From DATKDP01 sp035546335 (lineage in GTDB: Bacteria; Acidobacteriota; Thermoanaerobaculia; Gp7-AA8), in the NCBI GenBank assembly GCA_035546335.1, contig DATKDP010000036.1:1-21259 (forward strand): a DNA stretch of 21,259 nt. The letters run 5' to 3'. The translations under genes were made by a program, and so were the position numbers. The number at the start of each line of letters is the position of its first letter. Position 1 is the first letter of the stretch. Shown here piece by piece: positions 1 through 5,820 of the stretch. The notes under the pieces were generated by a model, which was not told the DNA's origin, ran no database searches, and saw only the letters and a list, made by a program, of their open reading frames with translations.

Positions 1-162
1 GTGAAGGGTGAAGGGTGAAGGGTGAAGGGTGAAGGGTGAAGGGTGAAGGGTGAAGGGTGAAGGGTGAAGCGTGAAGCGTGAAGCGTGAAGGGTGAAGAGT
101 GAAGCGTGAAGCGTGAAGAGTGAAGGGTGAAGGCAGAAACCTGAAGAACCTGAAGAGTTGAA
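1..162 (+). repeat. Heptamer tandem repeat array, left arm of a convergent array pair
   Basis: Positions 1-133 are nineteen strictly in-phase 7-bp units: nine perfect GTGAAGG, then GTGAAGC, GTGAAGG and GTGAAGA variants. From 134 the array degenerates through CAGAAAC and CCTGAAG units to about 162. The purine-rich strand is the plus strand. Elsewhere in the window such arrays start at the stop codon of a gene on the same strand, so a plus-strand gene probably ends just left of position 1. Positions 163-220 hold no recognisable element. Confidence 0.9.
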
Positions 163-220
163 TTTCTCTGCGATGTCAGTAACGTCGCTCATTTCGACGT
201 AACCATCTCCCGGCTAGCTT

Positions 221-362
221 TTTTCAGGTTTCAGGTTTCAGGTTTCAGGTTTTGGTTTCTGGTTTCTCTGGTTTCTGGTTTCACCCCTTCACTCTTCCCC
301 TTCCCCCTTCCCCCTTCACTCTTCACTCTTCACTCTTCACTCTTCACTCTTCACTCTTCCGC
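221..362 (-). repeat. Heptamer tandem repeat array, right arm, downstream of the O-antigen ligase-like gene
   Basis: Read on the minus strand from the gene end, six in-phase GAGTGAA units (315-356) are followed by GAAGGGG-like units, then GAAACCA and GAAACCT units down to 221. The order of blocks (GTGAAG-type near the gene, then CAGAAAC/CCTGAAA-type) mirrors the left arm at 1-162, so the two arms are imperfectly complementary. The gene's last codons and its TGA stop (337-339) lie inside this array. Confidence 0.9.
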
Positions 363-1524
363 CCCGGATCACCGCCTCACAGAGAGCGAAGAGGTTGAGC
401 ATCGTCAACAGGACTTCCGTATCGCCGAAATTGAATTCGAACACTCCCGCCACCGCGAGGCCGGCAGCGATTCCGATCCCGGCATCGGCGTATTCTCTCG
501 CCTCCCTCGGCGCATCCCCTCCGACTCTCGCGCAGAGCGTGATGAAGAAACCGACGAGCAGCAGATAACCGGCCAGAGGAAGGAAGCCTCGCTCTGCCCA
601 GATCTGGACGATGTTGTTATGCAGGTGGGGAACCTGAAAGCGCGGCGCGTCGGCGGCGCGATAGAGGGGATAAATCTCCCTCACATTCGAGGGGCCGACG
701 CCGAGCAGAGGCCGATCGCGAATCATCTCCATCCCGGCCTCGACCATCCGGATCCGATCGAGATTCGATGTCTGCGTGATGTCGAAGGTCGAGACGAGAC
801 GGCCGAAGAAGGGCAGCGGACTGAGGGTTACGATGATCAGCAGAAGAGGCAAAGCGAATCCGAGGAGACGAGGTCGCGCGCGCAGCGTGACGGCGAGCAG
901 GCCTGCGAGCCATCCGAGCCAGGCGCTTCTGGTGAAGGTGAGCGATAGTGTCAGCGAGGTGAGAAACGCGCCCACCATCCAGATGCGGTGTCGTTCGACG
1001 ACCGCGAGCACCAGAAAGAGGATCGCGAGCGGCAGGAGGATGCCGGAGAGCGTCATCACGTGCGGTGCCGGGCCGGTGATCCTCCGGTCGAGACTGTCGT
1101 ATCCGAGCAGGAAGTACTGAGCCAGGCCGGAGCCGCAAACGATGACCGCGAGCACCATGAACGCACGCAGCGCGAGAGTGATCGTGCGAGGGTATGTGTG
1201 ATGCAGCGCCAGCGCGAGCGGCAGCGCGAGAAAGCTGAACCATTCCCCCACCTCGTCGAGGGAGCGAAACGGCTCGGGAGCGAAGAGCGCCGAGAGCGTC
1301 GATCCGGCGAGAAAGAGTGCCAGTGGAAAGTACAACGGACTGAAGGGAATCTGCAGATGACCGCGGCGAAAGGCGAGCGCGGCAGCGATCACTGCGAGCC
1401 CCAGAAAGATCGAACTACTGGCGATCCACCCGAGACAGACGAGGTGAGCGAGATAGAAGAGAATCGCCCAGCGAAGAGAGGGAGGAAGCGCACTCGGAAC
1501 GATCCGATCGAGCAGCCGTCCCAT
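337..1524 (-). CDS. O-antigen ligase / polymerase-like polytopic membrane protein (Wzy_C family)
   Basis: The product of about 395 residues has many hydrophobic helices separated by short charged loops, as in the O-antigen ligase/polymerase superfamily, which joins or polymerises lipid-linked glycans on the periplasmic side of the inner membrane. The diagnostic region is the large loop near the C-terminus: GVGPSN, then HLHNN at about residues 300-304 followed by IVQIWAERG, matching the Wzy_C pattern with its conserved His and Glu-Arg-Gly. I placed the start at 1524 because GGGGGG lies 9 nt upstream and the first membrane helix follows soon after; 1572 or 1584 in the same frame would add up to 20 unremarkable residues. 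It probably shares a transcript with the Trm112-like gene upstream, and a glycosyltransferase lies just beyond on the other strand. The C-terminus (RVKSEE) and stop codon are encoded by the heptamer array. Waa-type ligase versus Wzy-type polymerase cannot be told from sequence alone. Confidence 0.8.
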   Translation of the reverse strand: MGRLLDRIVPSALPPSLRWAILFYLAHLVCLGWIASSSIFLGLAVIAAALAFRRGHLQIPFSPLYFPLALFLAGSTLSALFAPEPFRSLDEVGEWFSFLALPLALALHHTYPRTITLALRAFMVLAVIVCGSGLAQYFLLGYDSLDRRITGPAPHVMTLSGILLPLAILFLVLAVVERHRIWMVGAFLTSLTLSLTFTRSAWLGWLAGLLAVTLRARPRLLGFALPLLLIIVTLSPLPFFGRLVSTFDITQTSNLDRIRMVEAGMEMIRDRPLLGVGPSNVREIYPLYRAADAPRFQVPHLHNNIVQIWAERGFLPLAGYLLLVGFFITLCARVGGDAPREAREYADAGIGIAAGLAVAGVFEFNFGDTEVLLTMLNLFALCEAVIRGGRVKSEE

Positions 1525-1607
1525 GCGCCACTGCCCCCCTTCAGGGTGGAAGGTCGATGCCGCGGCCGTCATCCCAGCGCCCATCCGAGCCGGTAATCAG
1601 GCGTTGC

Positions 1608-1847
1608 TCACGGCTCTTCGATCGCTTCCTCGATGAGCATGACCGGGATGTCGCTCACGATGGGGTAGAGGCGGCGGCACTTCGCGCACCTCAGCCCTTC
1701 CTCGACGACTGGTTCCTCCCCGCGGAACTTGTCCCGGAACTTGTCGCGAACGGTGGCGCGGCGCTCTTCGGAAAGGGGAACGAGTGTAACGCCTTCCTTG
1801 CAGAGGGGACACGCTAGAATCTCGAGCAACTGTTGATCGACGGCCAT
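1608..1847 (-). CDS. Trm112 family zinc-ribbon protein
   Basis: This 79-residue protein opens with LLEILACPLCKEG and continues to LRCAKCRRLYPIVSDIPVML, the Trm112p signature (YcaR-like in bacteria). Four cysteines (C13, C16, C54, C57) would bind one zinc. Bacterial members are small and poorly characterised; eukaryotic and archaeal Trm112 activates methyltransferases, so a partner-protein role is inferred. The loop between the cysteine pairs is longer than usual and carries a duplicated RDKF (RDKFRDKF). There is no clear Shine-Dalgarno, but TAAACT lies 6 nt before the ATG, so translation may be leaderless. The gene is divergent from the glycosyltransferase (40 bp apart) and precedes the O-antigen ligase-like gene on the same strand. 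Confidence 0.85.
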   Translation of the reverse strand: MAVDQQLLEILACPLCKEGVTLVPLSEERRATVRDKFRDKFRGEEPVVEEGLRCAKCRRLYPIVSDIPVMLIEEAIEEP

Positions 1848-1853
1848 TCGCTA

Positions 1854-1859
1854 AGTTTA
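1854..1859 (-). promoter_or_regulatory. Candidate -10 box of the Trm112-like gene (leaderless)
   Basis: On the minus strand TAAACT is followed by 6 nt and the ATG. It is weaker than the TANAAT boxes of arcA, mazG, nth and the DUF971 gene. No -35 box is evident. Confidence 0.3.
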
Positions 1860-1887
1860 TCACGAGGCTCGAAGGCATCGTGGAGGT

Positions 1888-2973
1888 GTGCGTCTGAGAA
1901 TTCTGCATCTCGCATCCTACGACCGCTGGACCGGAGCGATCGCTCCGGCATTCACCGAAGTGGAGGCGCTCCGCGAGGCAGGCGTCGATGCCCGCTTCGC
2001 TTTCGTCGGAGGCTACAAGCTCGAACGAAAGATCGGCTCGCTCCCCTTCGTCCATCCCTGCATCGGCAGATCGCAGAATCCCGTCGCTTTTCTTCGGAGC
2101 GCCTCCGCGATCGCCCATCTCGTTCAGGCGGAGTCCATCGAGATCATCCATGCCCATCTGAGCTTCGACCACTGGCTCGCGCTCTTCGCTCGACGGAAGC
2201 TCGCAGCCCGCATCGTCCGCACGTTTCATGCGCGGCGTGCTCTGCACCGCGATCCCCTCACCAGGGCACTGATCGCGAGAACCGGCGGACTGGCTGTCGT
2301 CAATCCGGCCCTTCTCACGGAACCGCCCCTCAGAGACCGGCGCGTCATCATCACACCCTCTCCGGTGAACCATCGCGTGTTCCACACCGGGGGAAAGGAT
2401 GCGCGTCGTTCCCACGGAATCGAACCGGCCGCACCGGTCGTCGGAGTGATCGGCAAGATCACTCCAGGCCGCGGTTTCGACGAGGCACTGCACGTGTTCG
2501 CGGCAATCGCACGCGAGATTCCGGACGCGCGATTTCTGGTGGTGGGCCGCGGTTTTCATCGCGCCTCGCTCGAGCTCGAGGCCTCGCATCTCGGGATTGG
2601 CGAGCGGATCGTCTGGGCCGGTTATCACGAGGACGACCTTGCCGATCATTACCGCGCCATGGACCTGATGCTGGTCATCGCGACCGGCTCCGACCAGGGC
2701 CATCGCGCGGTCTCCGAGGCGATGGCGTGCGGAACGCCCGTGGTCAGCTTTCCGATCCCGGGAGTCGGCGCCCTGATGGGTGCGCTCGCATCCAGGCTGG
2801 TGGTCGGTCGGGAGGACGAATCGATGCTGGCGTCGACAGCGATCGATCTGATCCGCAGCGGCGAGGCGAAAGAGCTGCGTCCGCTCGTCGCCGCGGCGAC
2901 CGAGCGTTTCGGGCTCGGGCCCGCCGCGGCCCGCCTGATCGATCTCTACCGAGAGGTGCTCGCGGGCGAGTGA
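1888..2973 (+). CDS. Glycosyltransferase, GT-B fold, GT4-like
   Basis: The 361-residue protein has two Rossmann-like halves. The N-terminal acceptor half begins RLRILHLASYDRWTG and contains IIHAHLSFDHW. The C-terminal donor half begins at VVGVIGKITPGRGFDEAL, continues through ARFLVVGRG and IVWAGYHEDD, and ends with the donor-site segment GHRAVSEAMACGTPVVSF, whose glutamate corresponds to the EX7E-type motif of family 4 retaining enzymes (degenerate here). It would transfer a sugar from a nucleotide-sugar donor in the cytoplasm; the substrate cannot be predicted. The neighbouring O-antigen ligase-like gene suggests surface glycan synthesis. The start is a GTG with GGAGG only 1 nt upstream, which is too close for normal spacing; no better in-frame ATG or TTG is present, so the exact start is uncertain. 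Confidence 0.85.
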   Translation: MRLRILHLASYDRWTGAIAPAFTEVEALREAGVDARFAFVGGYKLERKIGSLPFVHPCIGRSQNPVAFLRSASAIAHLVQAESIEIIHAHLSFDHWLALFARRKLAARIVRTFHARRALHRDPLTRALIARTGGLAVVNPALLTEPPLRDRRVIITPSPVNHRVFHTGGKDARRSHGIEPAAPVVGVIGKITPGRGFDEALHVFAAIAREIPDARFLVVGRGFHRASLELEASHLGIGERIVWAGYHEDDLADHYRAMDLMLVIATGSDQGHRAVSEAMACGTPVVSFPIPGVGALMGALASRLVVGREDESMLASTAIDLIRSGEAKELRPLVAAATERFGLGPAAARLIDLYREVLAGE

Positions 2974-2986
2974 CCTCCACCCACCC

Positions 2987-3018
2987 GAGGCGGGCGCGGG
3001 ACGCCCGCTCTCCCTGGG
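2987..3018. repeat. GC-rich palindromic repeat (GGGACGCCCGC family), copy 1
   Basis: GCGGGCGCGGGACGCCCGC is a near-palindrome followed by TCTCCC. The same unit recurs at 3121-3152, and a variant at 5600-5630. It lies just after the glycosyltransferase stop. Confidence 0.75.
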
Positions 3019-3069
3019 CTGTCATCTCGAGCGGAGTGGGTTGGGTGGGAAGGCGAGGGATCTCGAAGC
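3019..3069. repeat. REP-like element, diverged
   Basis: TGTCATCTCGAGCGGAGTGG, then GGGATCTCGAAGC, resembles one arm of the 120-bp palindromes elsewhere in the window (GTCATCCTGAGCGAGG then GAAGGATCTGCG) but lacks the second arm and loop. It sits between two direct copies of the GGGACGCCCGC repeat. Confidence 0.5.
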
Positions 3070-3120
3070 AGGTCCAATGTAGCGTGCCGTCGTTCGTGGA
3101 TTGTGGCGTGCGGTGAGACA

Positions 3121-3152
3121 GGGGCGGGCGCGGGACGCCCGCTCTCCCGGGC
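3121..3152. repeat. GC-rich palindromic repeat (GGGACGCCCGC family), copy 2
   Basis: GGGGCGGGCG CGGGACGCCC GCTCTCCCGG matches the copy at 2987-3018 almost base for base in the same orientation. It ends about 20 bp upstream of the arcA -10 box, so it overlaps the promoter region. Confidence 0.75.
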
Positions 3153-3172
3153 CTCCGAATCTTTCGATCGGA

Positions 3173-3178
3173 TAGAAT
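3173..3178 (+). promoter_or_regulatory. Candidate -10 box of arcA, near-leaderless
   Basis: TAGAAT ends 9 nt before the arcA ATG, so transcription would start within a few bases of the start codon. AAGG at 3181-3184 could be a weak ribosome site, but it would lie at or before the predicted transcript start. Confidence 0.45.
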
Positions 3179-3187
3179 CAAGGCCGC

Positions 3188-4462
3188 ATGCGCCTGAACG
3201 TCACGAGTGAAATAGGAAAACTCAAGAGTGTCCTGATGCACCTGCCGGGCCGCGAGATCGACGTCATGATCCCGAGCATGATGGAGCAGCTCCTCTTCGA
3301 CGACATCCTCTACGGACAGCTCGCGCGCGAGGAGCATCGCCGCTTCCAGCAGATGATGTGGTACGTGGCCGAGGAGGTTCACGATCTGCAGGATCTTCTG
3401 GAGGAAGTGTTCGAGGAGTCCGACTTGCGACAGATCATCGTCGAGGACTTCTGCAACCGCAACGGGCTGAAGCCCGCGCTTCGCGAACTGCTCGCCTCGC
3501 TCGCTCCCGACACCCTCGCCGAGACTCTGGCCGGCGGGATCGTCGTCGAGGATCAGGGAAACTCCCATCTGCCGGTATTCGATCTTCCACCGGTTCCCAA
3601 CCTCTTCTTCATGCGCGACCCGCAGGTCGTCATCGGCGACGGCGTCGCCATCTCGTCGATGGCGACGGAAGCGCGCCAGCGCGAGTCGCTCCTCTCGCGT
3701 TACGTCTTCCGCTACCACAAAGCGTTCCGCGGACGAGACCTCTTCTGGATGGATCTGTACGACCAGCCGTGGCCGAAGACGGCGGCCGCCGTGAAGCGGC
3801 GCCCGACGATCGAGGGGGGCGATGTTCTCGTCGCCGGTCGCGATCTGCTCCTGGTCGGGCTGTCGGAAAGGACCAATCGTGCGGGAATCGAGCATCTTGC
3901 CAGATCGCTCAAGGCATCCGACGCCGGCGTGAAGACGATTCTCGTCGTCGAGATCCCACGGCAACGATCGTTCATGCATCTCGACACGGTCTTCACGATC
4001 ATCAACCGCGACGAATGCATGATCTACCCTCCGGTGATCCTTCCGGGAGGAACCGACGAGGCCAAGGTCTACGAGCTCGACCTCGGCCGCCGCGAGCTGA
4101 CCTACACCAGCAGGAAGTCGCTTCTCGGCACGCTGAAGAGGAAGGGCCTCGATCTGAAACCGATCTTCTGCGGCGGCAGACGAACGATCGACCAGCAGCG
4201 CGAACAGTGGACCGACGGAGCGAACGCCTTCACTCTCGCCCCGGGCGTGATTCTGCTCTACGAGCGCAACATTCAGACGGCAGCAGAGCTCGATCGCCAC
4301 GGCTACACCATCGTCTACGAGGATGATCTGCTTCTCGGCAGAACCGAGCTGGAACTGTGGGACGAAAAGAAGTATGCAATCCAGATTCAGGGCCACGAGC
4401 TCTCGAGGGCTCGAGGCGGCCCGCGCTGCATGACGATGCCGCTCGAGCGCGAGGATGTGTGA
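3188..4462 (+). CDS. arcA: Arginine deiminase
   Basis: This cytoplasmic enzyme (EC 3.5.3.6) hydrolyses L-arginine to citrulline and ammonia, the first step of the arginine deiminase pathway. At 424 residues it is close to the family's usual 400-420. The expected catalytic residues are visible: Asp144 in FMRDP, Glu209 in IEGGD, His264 in MHLDTVF, and the nucleophile Cys414 in RGGPRCMTMPL near the C-terminus. Agreement at all four sites argues strongly for an active enzyme. The carbamate kinase gene follows after 9 bp, so the two are co-transcribed. Ornithine carbamoyltransferase (arcB) and an arginine-ornithine antiporter (arcD), needed to complete the pathway, are not in the window. The ATG follows a TAGAAT box by 9 nt, consistent with a leaderless or nearly leaderless message. 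Confidence 0.97.
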   Translation: MRLNVTSEIGKLKSVLMHLPGREIDVMIPSMMEQLLFDDILYGQLAREEHRRFQQMMWYVAEEVHDLQDLLEEVFEESDLRQIIVEDFCNRNGLKPALRELLASLAPDTLAETLAGGIVVEDQGNSHLPVFDLPPVPNLFFMRDPQVVIGDGVAISSMATEARQRESLLSRYVFRYHKAFRGRDLFWMDLYDQPWPKTAAAVKRRPTIEGGDVLVAGRDLLLVGLSERTNRAGIEHLARSLKASDAGVKTILVVEIPRQRSFMHLDTVFTIINRDECMIYPPVILPGGTDEAKVYELDLGRRELTYTSRKSLLGTLKRKGLDLKPIFCGGRRTIDQQREQWTDGANAFTLAPGVILLYERNIQTAAELDRHGYTIVYEDDLLLGRTELELWDEKKYAIQIQGHELSRARGGPRCMTMPLEREDV

Positions 4463-4471
4463 GGCGATGGA

Positions 4472-5437
4472 ATGGAGCCCGAAACGACAGCACCTTCCGG
4501 CAGAATTGCCGTCGTCGCCTTCGGCGGCAATGCCCTGTTGCGTCCCGAAGATCGCGGAACGCAGGAAGAGCAGATAGCGCGTGCGCGACAGGCGGCCCGC
4601 TGGCTCGCCGAGATCGCGCGCCGCGACTACCGCCTGGTGATCGTGCATGGCAACGGCCCGCAGGTCGGCAACATCCTCGTTCAGGCGGAGGAAGCGTCGA
4701 CCAAGATCCCGCCGCAGACGCTCGATGTTGCCGTCGCTCAGACCGAAGGCTCGATCGGGTTTCTGCTTCAGCAGGCGATGCGCAACCGTCTCGATGCGCT
4801 CGGACTTCCTTCGGAGGTCGCCACGCTTCTCACCGAGGTCGAAGTCGATCCGAACGACATCGCATTCAAGCGGCCAACGAAACCGATCGGCCCCTTCTTC
4901 ACTCGCTATCGAGCGGAGACGCTCTCGCGCGACTATGGTTGGACGATGCGCGAGGATTCGGGGCGCGGCTGGCGAAAGGTCGTCCCCTCGCCGCGGCCGC
5001 TTCGCATCCTCAACATGCCGCTGATCCGATCGGCGCTCGCGCTGCAGCAGGTCGTCATCGCCGCGGGTGGCGGCGGGATTCCGGTCATCCGCGGCCGCGA
5101 CGGACAGTGGCGCGGCGTCGAGGCGGTCATCGACAAGGACTACGCTTCGGCGCTGCTCGCCGTCGAGCTCCGCGCCGCCCTCTACATCGTTCTGACCGGC
5201 GTGGAAAAAGTGGCCATCGACTTCGGGCAGCCGAACGAGACCCTTCTGTCGCAAATGACCGTCCCCGAGGCCGAGACGTATCTCGCCGAAGGGCACTTCC
5301 CCGCCGGGTCGATGGGTCCGAAGATCGAAGCAGCCATCAGCTTCGTTCGAGCCAGCGGCCAGGAAGTATTGATCACCGACGTCGATCATCTCCGCGAAGG
5401 GCTGGAAGGCGAGACAGGCACGAGGATCGTGCCGTAG
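4472..5437 (+). CDS. arcC: Carbamate kinase
   Basis: Carbamate kinase (EC 2.7.2.2) moves the phosphate of carbamoyl phosphate to ADP, yielding ATP, ammonia and CO2 in the last step of arginine fermentation. The 321-residue protein shows the amino-acid-kinase fold motifs in order: VVAFGGNALL near the N-terminus, VHGNGPQVGN, the glycine-rich IAAGGGGIPVI, VIDKDYASALLA, LTGVEKVAIDFG, and GSMGPKIEAA near the C-terminus. VIDKD and VHGNGPQVGN separate carbamate kinase from other members such as acetylglutamate kinase. GAGG overlapping the arcA stop lies 7 nt before the ATG, so translation is probably coupled to arcA. The enzyme needs carbamoyl phosphate from an ornithine carbamoyltransferase encoded elsewhere. 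Confidence 0.97.
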   Translation: MEPETTAPSGRIAVVAFGGNALLRPEDRGTQEEQIARARQAARWLAEIARRDYRLVIVHGNGPQVGNILVQAEEASTKIPPQTLDVAVAQTEGSIGFLLQQAMRNRLDALGLPSEVATLLTEVEVDPNDIAFKRPTKPIGPFFTRYRAETLSRDYGWTMREDSGRGWRKVVPSPRPLRILNMPLIRSALALQQVVIAAGGGGIPVIRGRDGQWRGVEAVIDKDYASALLAVELRAALYIVLTGVEKVAIDFGQPNETLLSQMTVPEAETYLAEGHFPAGSMGPKIEAAISFVRASGQEVLITDVDHLREGLEGETGTRIVP

Positions 5438-5469
5438 GGATAGCCCTCGCCGGTAGGAACGAACTTTTT

Positions 5470-5562
5470 CGTAGGGGCGAAGCATTTGCGCGCCGGCCGG
5501 GGCGGCAGGCTCGCGGTACCAGAGCGCAGCGCAATAGCTTCGCCCGGGTGCTTGCGAGACTG
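5470..5562 (-). repeat. GCGCAAATGCTTCG-type stem-loop repeat, inverted copy
   Basis: Carries CGTAGGGGCGAAGCATTTGCGC and, 50 bp on, GCGCAGCGCAATAGCTTC. These halves (GAAGCATTTGCGC and GCGCAATAGCTTC) pair with each other, so one copy can fold into a stem-loop. The segment 5526-5562 is also the reverse complement of 5649-5689, making an inverted pair with the next copy. The rest of the 5438-5820 gap holds no gene. Confidence 0.7.
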
Positions 5563-5599
5563 TGGCATTCGCGTCGGCTATTGCGACGCGCTCGCAGCC

Positions 5600-5630
5600 G
5601 GGGCGGGCACACGGGACGCCCGCTGTCCCC
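5600..5630. repeat. GC-rich palindromic repeat (GGGACGCCCGC family), copy 3
   Basis: GGGCGGGCACACGGGACGCC then CGCTGTCCCC is a variant of the repeats at 2987 and 3121. It sits at the centre of the inverted pair formed by 5470-5562 and 5648-5750. Confidence 0.65.
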
Positions 5631-5647
5631 GCAGGGCTCGTGTAGCT

Positions 5648-5750
5648 CATGGCAAGCACCCGGACGAAGCTATTGCGCTGCGTCGTGGTGCAGCAAGCCC
5701 TCGGCTCTGTCCCTCGCGCAAATGCTTCGTCCCTACGAGGAGCACGGCAA
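5648..5750 (+). repeat. GCGCAAATGCTTCG-type stem-loop repeat, direct copy
   Basis: Runs CGAAGCTATTGCGCTGCG, then AGCAAGCCCTCGGCTCTG, then CGCGCAAATGCTTCGTCCCT and ACGAGGAGCACGGCAAG. It is nearly identical to 13192-13270 and to 13430-13497. The arms GAAGCTATTGCGC and GCGCAAATGCTTC are imperfect complements. Confidence 0.8.
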
Positions 5751-5820
5751 GCGCTTGCGCCACACGACCTCGCGGAGATCCGTCAGATTTTCGTATGCGC
5801 CGCTCGAGCTCCCCGACCTC

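Noticed and set aside
1..162. CRISPR array
   Set aside because: The units are 7 bp with no spacers. None of the tandem arrays in the window has the 25-45 bp repeat plus unique-spacer form, and there are no cas genes.
1597..2703. A 368-codon minus-strand frame covering the Trm112-like and glycosyltransferase genes
   Set aside because: It is a shadow of the two real genes in another frame, with a low-complexity Arg/Asp-rich product.
2744..5659. A 971-codon open frame on the minus strand across arcA and arcC
   Set aside because: It is antisense to two genes with complete catalytic motifs and shows no recognisable domain. Long antisense frames are common in GC-rich DNA.
5638..5760. tRNA or riboswitch in the arcC-protease gap
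   Set aside because: The foldable sequence is explained by the repeated stem-loop element, which recurs elsewhere. No cloverleaf or known aptamer is visible.
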